Origin: Bacillota bacterium
GTDB lineage: Bacteria; Bacillota; Clostridia; Acetivibrionales; DSM-1351
Reading direction: 5' to 3'
Length of the DNA stretch: 22,249 bases
Assembly (NCBI GenBank): GCA_023426005.1
Contig: JAFABO010000127.1
Location: 1-22,249, forward strand
Positions 15,866 through 22,249 of this stretch are shown one piece after another. Numbering within the stretch: the first letter of the stretch is position 1; each line of letters starts with the position of its first letter. The notes beneath the pieces are model-generated. The model did no database searches. It saw only the letters and a list, made by a program, of their open reading frames with translations, and was not told the origin of the DNA. A program made the translations under genes and the position numbers.

Positions 15866-16724
15866 AAAAAATGCCGAACTACCGGAAATTGAAGAAGGTT
15901 CAAAAAAATTGAATAAAAAGCCGGTTACTGATAAAGAAGGTTCGCAGAAGAATAGTATTCTGTTTTATGTTTTATCCATTTTGGCAGCCTTGTTACTTGT
16001 TTTTTTGATTGTGGGAAGCGCATTCTTTTTCGCCGTTAAGAACAACGTTAACGGGATTGCAGACAATATGAGAGATACTATAGAAAAGATACCGGTATTG
16101 AATTCAGCTCTTCCGGCCAAACCTGAACCTGAAGATGAAAAGAATATGACTGAGGAACAGGTAAGGCAGAAGTACACCGAGATAAGAGCTGATAAATCAG
16201 AACTTGAAAAACAGGTCAATCAACTGACCGGCCAGGTCGAAAAACTGAGCAGCCAGCTCTCAGCAAAAGACACCGATTCATCGCTTCTGCAGCAGCAGAA
16301 ACAAACGGCTGAAGCAGACCAGCAGAAGCAGGCTGCCGAGTATGAAGCATTAAAGAAAGAATACGATGAAATGTCGGCCGTCATAGCTAAAGGAGATCCG
16401 AAGGCATATAAGGAATACTTTGATAAGATTGATCCGAAAGCAGCTGCCGATTTATATCAGAAAGTGCTTCAGGATCAGAAGATGAATGATGAAGTAAAGA
16501 AATACGTATCCATTTATGAAAATATGGATGCATCGGCTGTAGCCGGAGTTATGGAACAGATGGGAACAGGAAAGATGTCTTTGATAATTGAGATAATGAA
16601 GAATCTCAAAAAGGAGACAACAGCCGAAATTTTAACTGAGATGGCCCCGGACTTTGCTGCAAAGGTGACCGAAGAGCTGGCAAAGGTTTATAATGTGGGG
16701 ACTTCCTCCGGCCAACAGAAATAA
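15855..16724 (+). CDS. YlxF/MotE-like membrane protein of the flagellar operon
   Basis: This 289-residue protein has a lysine-rich cytoplasmic N-terminus, one membrane helix at about residues 35-60 (ILFYVLSILAALLLVFLIVG), and a coiled coil at about 100-175 rich in Q, E and K. Its C-terminal domain (about 185-285) has the pattern of the MgtE N-terminal fold: KIDPKAAADLYQKV, YENMDASAVAGVMEQMG, KMSLIIEIMKNL, TAEILTEMAPDFAAKV. The order fliJ-this-fliK matches ylxF of Bacillus, and the same domain layout defines MotE, a periplasmic chaperone of the stator protein MotC in Rhizobiales. The exact role in Firmicutes is not settled; a stator or export accessory is my inference. It starts at ATG 15855, overlapping fliJ. 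Confidence 0.85.
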   Translation: MPDKKNAELPEIEEGSKKLNKKPVTDKEGSQKNSILFYVLSILAALLLVFLIVGSAFFFAVKNNVNGIADNMRDTIEKIPVLNSALPAKPEPEDEKNMTEEQVRQKYTEIRADKSELEKQVNQLTGQVEKLSSQLSAKDTDSSLLQQQKQTAEADQQKQAAEYEALKKEYDEMSAVIAKGDPKAYKEYFDKIDPKAAADLYQKVLQDQKMNDEVKKYVSIYENMDASAVAGVMEQMGTGKMSLIIEIMKNLKKETTAEILTEMAPDFAAKVTEELAKVYNVGTSSGQQK

Positions 16725-16735
16725 TGTTTATCAGT

Positions 16736-16767
16736 TAATAGAGGTAGGGCATAGCCTGCTCCTATTA
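16736..16767 (+). repeat. Imperfect hairpin upstream of fliK
   Basis: TAATAG (around 16736-16741) and CTATTA (around 16762-16767) pair as an outer stem, continued by AG/CT beyond one bulged base and by AGG/CCT closer to the loop. The structure ends about 24 bases before the fliK ribosome binding site. No T-run follows, so it does not look like a terminator. Confidence 0.3.
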
Positions 16768-16803
16768 TATAGAAGAAAAAATGTATTGAAAGGAGGTGAA
16801 AAA

Positions 16804-18372
16804 ATGATTACATACAATAATGCACCAAAGCTCATGGTTTCTCAGGGCAATGAAAATTCACTGGTGAACCTGAAGGCAAAAACTTCCCAGGGTTCTACAG
16901 CGTCAGATTTCAAATCGGTATTTGAGAAGACATTGAATAATACATCCAACCCTTCAAAGAATACATCAAATAACCTGAATACAAATAATGACGGACAGGC
17001 TTCCGGGAATGCCGAGGTGAAGCCGAAGTACAATACTTTCAGGGATGTGCAGGCTGAAAGAGAAGCTGTTTCAAATCAGTCAAATATTCGGAAAGTGTCA
17101 GGCGGAGTGCAGCCGGAAGAACTCAGCACAGTATCCGGCAGCATGGCAAAAGAGGATAAATATGATGATCAAATCGTATTGCTGGCTCAAATGTTTGGAA
17201 TATCACCCGGCGAATTGATGAAGCTGGCAAATCAGCTTGGTTTCTCTGCCGAAGACCTTAGGGATGTGAAGAAGCTTGCTCTTTTTGTACAAAAACTAGG
17301 GGATCTGCTGGAACTTAACGATTCTCAAAAAGAGATATTGCTGAAAATGGCGGAGGAGGCAAACAGGCAGGCAGGAGCGGTTGAAAAAACAGCAGATGCC
17401 GGCACAGCAGAATCAGCTGTTAAAACTGCGGCTTCTGACAATGGTACGGGTCTTGATGCAGATAAGCTGGCCAAACTGTCGTCTGACTTAAAAGCTAAGC
17501 TTGACGCTATGATCAGAGAGGGAAAAACCGATTCTGAATCAATCAGCTCGGAGATTTCAAAAATCATCGCTCTGATGAAAGCACAGGCACAGAACAGGGT
17601 CAATGTGAGCAGTGTTTCGGACAACCCTTCGGAAATTTCCTTAAAACCGGAAAATACTGCTGAAAGCATGGGTGTTAAACCCGAAATAAAGCAGGAGGCC
17701 AAGGCTGACAAAGCTGAAGAAAATGAGACTGTAAAAGCAGAAGCGGCTTCCGATAAAGCAGTTTCACAGGCTGATACCAAATCTGCGGGAGTCCAGGTCA
17801 ACGTATCCAACGAACAGGATCAGCAGCAGAATGTACAGATATTTGGGGATGTCAGGGTCAATATGGCCAATACACAGGATACCGCATCAAAGTCCGATTT
17901 TACAATGCCGCAGCCGGTCAGAACTGCCGAAGTTATGAATCAGGTGGTTGAGAATGCAAAAGTCGTACTGGGCCAGGATAAGTCTGAAATGGTTATCCAG
18001 CTGAAACCTGACCATTTGGGCAAGCTCGAATTAAAGGTTGTTACAGAACAGGGTATCGTTGCTGCAAAATTTATTGCTGAAAACCAGAAGGTTAAGGAAA
18101 TAATTGAAACCAACATGCAGCTGCTCAAGGATTCACTTGAGAAACAGGGTATTTCAGTTCACTCTGTGAGCGTTCAGGTGGGCCAGGATAAAAAAGGCGA
18201 TTATCAACAGCAGAATGCCTTTGCGGGCAAAAGCAGCGGTTCGGCAGATAGGGTCAAGTATGGAGAGGTCGGACAGGAAGGTATAAAAGTGACCGGAAAT
18301 ATTCTGGAAACTTTACCCGAAAGACTTGCTCAATATTCATACGAAACCAACACAATTAATCTGACGGCTTAG
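16804..18372 (+). CDS. fliK: Flagellar hook-length control protein FliK
   Basis: This 522-residue protein is the exported ruler that measures hook length and switches export specificity. The long N-terminal and middle part is low-complexity, rich in N, S, T, A, K and E, and poorly conserved, as usual for FliK. The C-terminal Flg_hook domain, at about residues 385-465, has LKPDHLGKLELKVVTEQGIV and NMQLLKDSLEKQGISVHSV. I place the start at ATG 16804, 7 bases after a near-perfect AGGAGG (16791-16796). The frame is open further upstream into the previous gene, but no better start exists there. An acidic lysine/alanine-rich block lies around residues 290-325. Confidence 0.93.
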   Translation: MITYNNAPKLMVSQGNENSLVNLKAKTSQGSTASDFKSVFEKTLNNTSNPSKNTSNNLNTNNDGQASGNAEVKPKYNTFRDVQAEREAVSNQSNIRKVSGGVQPEELSTVSGSMAKEDKYDDQIVLLAQMFGISPGELMKLANQLGFSAEDLRDVKKLALFVQKLGDLLELNDSQKEILLKMAEEANRQAGAVEKTADAGTAESAVKTAASDNGTGLDADKLAKLSSDLKAKLDAMIREGKTDSESISSEISKIIALMKAQAQNRVNVSSVSDNPSEISLKPENTAESMGVKPEIKQEAKADKAEENETVKAEAASDKAVSQADTKSAGVQVNVSNEQDQQQNVQIFGDVRVNMANTQDTASKSDFTMPQPVRTAEVMNQVVENAKVVLGQDKSEMVIQLKPDHLGKLELKVVTEQGIVAAKFIAENQKVKEIIETNMQLLKDSLEKQGISVHSVSVQVGQDKKGDYQQQNAFAGKSSGSADRVKYGEVGQEGIKVTGNILETLPERLAQYSYETNTINLTA

Positions 18373-18389
18373 AGGAAAGGAGGTTTGGA

Positions 18390-19277
18390 ATGGCAACAGG
18401 CAATGTATCAAATAATCCGACAATAGATCAGATTATTCAAAGTACTCAGAGCAAGAAGGAAACAAGAAAAACCGGAGGAGAGCTTGGAAAGGATGACTTT
18501 CTGAACTTGCTGGTAACACAGCTCAGATATCAGGATCCCTTGGAACCTACAAACGACAAGGAATTTATTGCACAGATGGCACAGTTCAGTTCTCTTGAAC
18601 AAATGCAGAACATGAACGGGGTTTTGACAAAATCCCAGGCTTTCAATATGATAGGCAAGGATGTAACCGCTAATGTTACCGATCCAAAGACCTATGAGGT
18701 CAAAACCGTTACAGGTAACGTTACCACAGTTAAAATGAGGGACGGAAAGGCATTCCTGCTTATAAACAATCAGGAGGTCGAAGCAGATAAGGTGGTTGAA
18801 GTAAATGACAGCATTTACAATACCTACAGCAACCTGGCAGAGTATACAAACCTGATAGGCTTCAGAGTCAAAGGTGCTGTTTATGATTCTTCCAATGGCA
18901 ATCTGATCAACCTGAGCGGTGATGTAAAAGAGATCCAGAAAGGCATTAATGAAGATTATGCGGTGATGGATGGTGTTGATGTGGAAATAGCCGAAGTAAC
19001 CGATGCTAAATCAACAAGCCCCGCTTATACCAAGGACTATCTGGAACAGAATCTGGGCAAGGAAGTAAAAATAACCATCAAGGATTCCGAAACCGGCAGT
19101 AAGGTTCCCGTAACAGCGACATTGAAGAGCTTCAACATTGATGAGAGGACAGGAAAGATTACAGCAGTTCTTGACAATTTGTATGTTTCAGTGTACAGCG
19201 TATCAAATATCAAGAAACAGGAGGCCCAAACCGGAGAACAGGAGACACCGGCAGAAGGCAGTACAACCGGCAATTGA
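18390..19277 (+). CDS. flgD: Flagellar hook-capping protein FlgD
   Basis: This 295-residue protein forms the cap under which hook subunits polymerise. The conserved N-terminal block lies at residues 35-75: DDFLNLLVTQLRYQDPLEPT, then AQMAQFSSLEQMQNM. A central region with beta-strand character (VTGNVTTVKMRDGKAFLLIN, then VEADKVVEV) resembles the FlgD tudor/Ig-like part. The remaining C-terminal stretch is longer than in E. coli FlgD (231 residues) and ends in a T/E/G-rich tail. The start ATG lies behind AAAGGAGG. Its place between fliK and the hook gene agrees with Bacillus, where this gene was called ylxG. Confidence 0.94.
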   Translation: MATGNVSNNPTIDQIIQSTQSKKETRKTGGELGKDDFLNLLVTQLRYQDPLEPTNDKEFIAQMAQFSSLEQMQNMNGVLTKSQAFNMIGKDVTANVTDPKTYEVKTVTGNVTTVKMRDGKAFLLINNQEVEADKVVEVNDSIYNTYSNLAEYTNLIGFRVKGAVYDSSNGNLINLSGDVKEIQKGINEDYAVMDGVDVEIAEVTDAKSTSPAYTKDYLEQNLGKEVKITIKDSETGSKVPVTATLKSFNIDERTGKITAVLDNLYVSVYSVSNIKKQEAQTGEQETPAEGSTTGN

Positions 19278-19290
19278 AGGAAGGTGAGTT

Positions 19291-19695
19291 ATGGTGATTA
19301 ACAATAATTTTCCAAACAGGATAATTAATTCGCCTTTAACACCCGGCAGGATTCAGACAAACGGTGTAAAAAATAACAATACCGCTAATGTTAACGGAGT
19401 TGGTTTTGAAAATATCCTGCAGCAGGCAATAGACAAGACTGCGGCAGTAAAGTTTTCAAAACATGCTGAGATGAGAATGCAGGCCAGAAATATTGATCTG
19501 ACACAGACTCAAAAGGACAAGATAAACAATGCAGTCTCCATGGCTCAGCAAAAAGGCGTAAAAGATTCATTGGTGATACTGGACAATATGGCTTTTGTGG
19601 TTAATGTACCCAGTAAAACTGTCATTACCGCAGTAAACAACAATGAATTGAAGGAAAATGTTTTTACAAATATCGACGGTGCAATTTTTGCATAA
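19291..19695 (+). CDS. Flagellar operon protein of the TIGR02530 type
   Basis: This 134-residue protein sits between the hook-cap and hook genes, a position where many clostridia and spirochaetes carry a small protein known only as TIGR02530. I assign it by position and by the motifs VKFSKHAEMRMQARNIDLTQ and the C-terminal VFTNIDGAIFA. The first ~45 residues are asparagine-rich and look disordered. The folded part has a HAxxRMxxRxI helix motif, a helix ending MAQQKGVKDS, and paired strands LVILDNMAFVVNVPSKTVIT. Its function is unknown. The start is ATG 19291 behind GGAAGGTGAG, 13 bases after flgD. A structured gap separates it from flgE. Confidence 0.85.
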   Translation: MVINNNFPNRIINSPLTPGRIQTNGVKNNNTANVNGVGFENILQQAIDKTAAVKFSKHAEMRMQARNIDLTQTQKDKINNAVSMAQQKGVKDSLVILDNMAFVVNVPSKTVITAVNNNELKENVFTNIDGAIFA

Positions 19696-19702
19696 CAAAC
19701 AA

Positions 19703-19780
19703 TCAGCTGGACCTTTAGGGGAAGCTGAACAGGGTTCCCGAATGACGGACGGAACCCGGGATAACCTAAAATAGGGGGTC
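19703..19780 (+). promoter_or_regulatory. Candidate structured RNA leader with pseudoknot before flgE
   Basis: Hairpin P1 is TCAGCT (19703-19708) with AGCTGA (19723-19728) around a 14-base loop. Hairpin P2 is GGGTTCC (19732-19738) with GGAACCC (19751-19757). The P1 loop contains TTTAGG (19714-19719), which is complementary to CCTAAA (19765-19770), giving a pseudoknot that ends three bases before the flgE ribosome binding site (GGGGG, 19774-19778). The loop bases GACC (19710-19713) can also pair with GGTC (19777-19780), which overlaps that site. The layout would suit control of flgE translation, but this is read from one sequence only. It does not match the c-di-GMP-I or -II riboswitch consensus as I remember them. 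Confidence 0.4.
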
Positions 19781-19788
19781 ACTTAATT

Positions 19789-21126
19789 ATGATGAGATCA
19801 ATGTTTTCTGGTGTGTCAGGACTAAGGGCACACCAGACAAGAATGGACGTTATTGGTAATAACGTTGCCAACGTAAACACAGTTGGCTTTAAGTCAGGGA
19901 GAGTAACTTTTCAGGAAGTGTTCAACCAGACTTTAAGAGGTGCGGGCGCACCTGACGCGGCACTGGGCAGAGGGGGTACCAACCCTATGCAGATTGGTCT
20001 GGGTACAGGTGTCGGAGCTATAGACACAATGATGACAAGAGGCAGCTCGCAGAGAACCGACAATCCAACCGACCTGTCAATTGAAGGAGAAGGCTTCTTC
20101 ATTGTAAAAGGTTCAAATGCCGACACCTTCAAGTTTACAAGAGCGGGTAACTTCGGCCTTGATAAGCTGGGCAACCTTGTGTCGGGCAGCGGTATGAATG
20201 TGTATGGATGGCAGGAGTATGACCCTGCTACCAAAAAGTATAATACTGAAGGTGAGATACAGCCCATTAATTTGTACAATGATGAATTCATTGGAAACAA
20301 GAGGGTAATTCCTCCGGTAGCAACCGGAACCGCAGTATTCTCCGGAAATTTGAATTCTTCAATGGCTAAAGTGACAACTGGTGACATTCCTGCCGATCCT
20401 CAGCCCTCGGATGCACAATTCTCTACTCCTTTTACTGCGTATGACAGTTTGGGAAATGCCCATGAATTTGCAATATGTTATTGGAATACATCCGATACAG
20501 CAAATACATGGGAATATCGAGTGCTTGTAAAGGGTATAAATGAAACTACCGGTAAAGTGGAGTATTCACCTGTCGGTGGAGGAGATAGCGGGACACTTGA
20601 GTTTGATGAACTTGGTAGGTTAACTACAACTGCGGAGGAGATAGCGGATATAGAGTTCGAATATCCTGGAGCCGCTCCGCTTATTATAAAACCCAACTTC
20701 TCCAATGTAACCATGTTTTCGGCAGACTGTTCGGTTAAACCTACCAATATCGATGGGTACACCACCGGTAATCTGGTTACCTTCAACATAGGCTCCGACG
20801 GAATACTGACAGGTATATACAGCAACGGACAGCAGCAGCCTCTGGGAATGGTGGCACTGGCCAGCTTCTCAAACCCCGCGGGTTTGCAGAAGGTTGGGGA
20901 TAACCTGTTTATCCCGACTACCAACTCAGGTGACTTTACAAAGGGACTTCAGGCAGGTTCGGAGGGTGTGGGCTCACTGAGTCCGGGAACGCTTGAAATG
21001 TCCAATGTGGACCTTTCAAGAGAGTTTACCGACATGATCATTACGCAGAGGGGGTTCCAGGCAAACAGCAGAATCATAACAACCTCTGATGAAATGCTCC
21101 AGGAACTGGTTAACTTAAAGAGGTAA
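19789..21126 (+). CDS. flgE: Flagellar hook protein FlgE
   Basis: This 445-residue protein polymerises into the hook, the flexible joint outside the cell. It has the N-terminal rod/hook motif MFSGVSGLRAHQTRMDVIGN with NNVANVNTVGFKSGRVTFQE, the FlgE/F/G-specific block LSIEGEGFFIVKG near residue 100, a middle domain typical of hook proteins (YDSLGNAHEFAICYW), and the C-terminal signature LSPGTLEMSNVDLSREFTDM with ITQRGFQANSRIITTSDEML. Two consecutive ATG codons (19789 and 19792) could serve as start; GGGGG at 19774-19778 fits either. The upstream gap is structured and a strong hairpin follows the stop. In older Bacillus literature this gene was called flgG. Confidence 0.96.
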   Translation: MMRSMFSGVSGLRAHQTRMDVIGNNVANVNTVGFKSGRVTFQEVFNQTLRGAGAPDAALGRGGTNPMQIGLGTGVGAIDTMMTRGSSQRTDNPTDLSIEGEGFFIVKGSNADTFKFTRAGNFGLDKLGNLVSGSGMNVYGWQEYDPATKKYNTEGEIQPINLYNDEFIGNKRVIPPVATGTAVFSGNLNSSMAKVTTGDIPADPQPSDAQFSTPFTAYDSLGNAHEFAICYWNTSDTANTWEYRVLVKGINETTGKVEYSPVGGGDSGTLEFDELGRLTTTAEEIADIEFEYPGAAPLIIKPNFSNVTMFSADCSVKPTNIDGYTTGNLVTFNIGSDGILTGIYSNGQQQPLGMVALASFSNPAGLQKVGDNLFIPTTNSGDFTKGLQAGSEGVGSLSPGTLEMSNVDLSREFTDMIITQRGFQANSRIITTSDEMLQELVNLKR

Positions 21127-21143
21127 ATTAAGTAGTATTACAG

Positions 21144-21176
21144 CCATGGATCCCGGGTAAGACCTTGGGTCCATGG
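21144..21176 (+). terminator. Strong hairpin after flgE, possible attenuator or mRNA 3' stabiliser
   Basis: CCATGGATCC (21144-21153) pairs with GGGTCCATGG (21167-21176) over 10 bp with one G-U pair, and the 13-base loop can pair further as GGT/ACC (21156-21158 with 21162-21164). It begins 17 bases after the flgE stop. The nearest T-run is about 15 bases downstream, so it is not a classic terminator. A partial terminator or a block against 3' exonucleases would help keep hook mRNA abundant relative to fliL and fliM. Confidence 0.6.
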
Positions 21177-21255
21177 TAGTAGTAAAATAATGTTTTTAGT
21201 CTTATTTTGTGGGTTTTAAGGAATTTATCTATTGTCTTTTTGGAGTAAAAATATT

Positions 21256-21456
21256 ATGATTAGATTAACTAAGCTAAACAGGTCCTCCTTTGTGTTGAAC
21301 TGTGAATTGATTGAAACTGTAGAAAGTACACCGGATACTATTATTTCCACAATAAACGGTAAAAAATATGTTGTTGTTGAAAGTGTTGATGAAGTAATTG
21401 ACAAGGTGATGCAATACAAAGGAAATATTATCAAAATAAAAGAAATTTCGACTTGA
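21256..21456 (+). CDS. swrD: FlbD/SwrD family flagellar protein
   Basis: This 66-residue protein matches the FlbD/SwrD family end to end: MIRLTKLNRSSFVLNCELIE, then TVESTPDTIISTINGKKYVV and a C-terminal helix EVIDKVMQYKGNIIKIKE. In Bacillus subtilis SwrD, encoded between the hook gene and fliL as here, raises flagellar power and supports swarming, apparently through the stator. I take ATG 21256 as start because the family begins MI(R/K)LT(K/R)LN. GGAG at 21242-21245 is 10 bases upstream; an in-frame TTG at 21232 would lie before that site. The gap behind it contains a direct repeat ACGTTAA (about 21483-21489 and 21518-21524) of no known meaning. Confidence 0.92.
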   Translation: MIRLTKLNRSSFVLNCELIETVESTPDTIISTINGKKYVVVESVDEVIDKVMQYKGNIIKIKEIST

Positions 21457-21537
21457 TTTTTATTTTAATTATTTTGTTTAGGACGTTAATAAATATTGCT
21501 AATGTATTATAGCTAAAACGTTAAGGGGGAAAAAATC

Positions 21538-22050
21538 TTGGAAGGAAAAAGCAGTTATTTTATTTTACTGGTTATTGTTGCATTTCTTTCAATATCGCTT
21601 GCTTTCCTTGCAATAGGATATTTCTTTTTCGACAGCCATGGCTCGACTCCGGAAAAAGAGATAGTTATGGTGAAAGAAACCATTCCAACCGATGGTGAAC
21701 TTGCAAATAAGGTAATTTTTGAAAAAACCAACTTTAATCTTAAGAAAACAAATGACAAACAGGTTGCTGTAATCGTTTTAAGTGCATGCATGAAGCATTA
21801 CAAAAAAGTAGATGGAATGAAATCCGAGGAAGAAATAGCTGCAAAGATAGATTTTTATAACAAGGAGATAAACTCTGCCATAGGTACATACTTCCAGGGT
21901 CTGACACTTGATGATGTCAGTCAGGCGGATGCCAAACAAAAAGCTTCCGAAGATCTGAAAAAGATAATAAATGATATTTTGATCAATAACGATAAAAAGG
22001 CTAGTCCTCTTGTTTACTCCATAGTTTTTGATTACTGGTTTTATCAATAG
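21538..22050 (+). CDS. fliL: Flagellar basal body-associated protein FliL
   Basis: This 170-residue single-span membrane protein surrounds or supports the stator units near the basal body. The membrane helix is at about residues 7-31 (YFILLVIVAFLSISLAFLAI), followed by an extracytoplasmic FliL domain with VVLSACMKHYKKVDG-like alternation and the C-terminal DILINNDKKASPLVYSIVFD. Sequence conservation is low in this family, so position between flbD and fliM carries weight in the call. It starts at TTG 21538 behind a GGGGGA ribosome binding site (21525-21530). Its stop TAG at 22048-22050 abuts the GGAGGTG of fliM. Confidence 0.88.
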   Translation: MEGKSSYFILLVIVAFLSISLAFLAIGYFFFDSHGSTPEKEIVMVKETIPTDGELANKVIFEKTNFNLKKTNDKQVAVIVLSACMKHYKKVDGMKSEEEIAAKIDFYNKEINSAIGTYFQGLTLDDVSQADAKQKASEDLKKIINDILINNDKKASPLVYSIVFDYWFYQ

Positions 22051-22062
22051 GAGGTGAGCTGA

Positions 22063-22249
22063 TTGGGAGATATACTATCTCAAAATGAGATTGATGAACT
22101 GTTGAAAGCGCTTACCACAGGTGATATAGACGTACAGCAGATTCAAACCACCAAAACTGAAAAGAAAGTAAAATTACATGACTTTAAGAAGCCACCGAAG
22201 TTTGCCAATGACCATAAGAGAACTTTACAGTTTATAAACGAAAATTACG
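22063..22249 (+). CDS. fliM: Flagellar motor switch protein FliM, 5' part
   Basis: The frame opens at TTG 22063, six bases after GGAGGTG (22050-22056), and runs off the right edge after 62 codons. The N-terminus MGDILSQNEIDELLKALTTG is the conserved FliM peptide that binds phosphorylated CheY, so chemotactic control of rotation is likely in this organism. The next residues form the usual linker, and HDFKKPPKFANDHKRTLQFI matches the start of the FliM middle domain (the DFKRPxKFSKDQxRTL pattern). The position after fliL is the standard one. Confidence 0.95.
   Translation, partial: MGDILSQNEIDELLKALTTGDIDVQQIQTTKTEKKVKLHDFKKPPKFANDHKRTLQFINENY

Noticed and set aside
16693..16803. Extended N-terminus of FliK overlapping the previous gene
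   Set aside because: The extension is open by chance; AGGAGG at 16791-16796 clearly sets ATG 16804 as start.
18714..18725. 12-base palindrome GGTAACGTTACC in flgD
   Set aside because: Located inside coding sequence with no positional meaning; expected by chance at this scale.
19696..19788. c-di-GMP riboswitch before flgE
   Set aside because: The conserved GEMM-I blocks (CGCAAAGC, GNAAACC) and the class II core are absent, so only an unclassified structured leader is claimed.
1..22249. CRISPR arrays, tRNA or rRNA genes, complete insertion sequences
   Set aside because: No regularly spaced repeats, cloverleaf or rRNA-like sequence, or transposase frame were seen on either strand.

Overview
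The window reads as the chromosome of an anaerobic, flagellated, AT-rich Gram-positive of the Clostridia. A cluster III clostridium (Ruminiclostridium/Acetivibrio-like) is my best guess, inferred from gene order and protein character; no rRNA is present to confirm it. Every supported gene is on the + strand. The gene order dprA-topA-trmFO followed by a long flagellar operon matches the Bacillus subtilis smf-topA-trmFO...fla/che region, but xerC, hslVU and codY, which lie between trmFO and flgB in Bacillus, are absent.

Region 1 (1-2280) is accessory DNA. It holds the 3' part of an RHS/YD-repeat polymorphic-toxin gene with an in-frame TAG stop, then a short unknown gene placed like its immunity partner. 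A clear terminator hairpin follows, with what looks like the degenerate 5' end of a group II intron directly behind it. An AT-rich, gene-free stretch of about 330 bases leads to the core genome.

Region 2 (2610-9190) is housekeeping and DNA processing. It contains comM/yifB (AAA+ Mg-chelatase-like helicase), dprA (RecA loader), topA (topoisomerase I with three zinc fingers) and trmFO (folate/FAD tRNA U54 methyltransferase). topA has its own candidate promoter and ends in a strong terminator, and trmFO has its own leader.

Region 3 (9227-22249) is the fla operon, opened by an extended -10 promoter: flgB, flgC, fliE, fliF, fliG, fliH, fliI, fliJ, a ylxF/motE-like gene, fliK, flgD, a TIGR02530-type gene, flgE, flbD/swrD, fliL and the start of fliM. 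Together these encode the proximal rod, MS ring, rotor switch, export ATPase complex, hook-length ruler, hook cap, hook, and stator/switch accessories. About half of the genes begin with TTG behind a strong ribosome binding site.

The most unusual signal is not a protein. The short gap before flgE can fold into a hairpin whose loop pairs with a strand just upstream of the flgE ribosome binding site, a pseudoknot layout typical of translational riboswitches. Several other gaps in the operon also carry hairpins. Other points worth a second look are the unrecognised RHS tip and its neighbour, the intron remnant behind the terminator, and a HAxxRM-type motif in the TIGR02530 protein.
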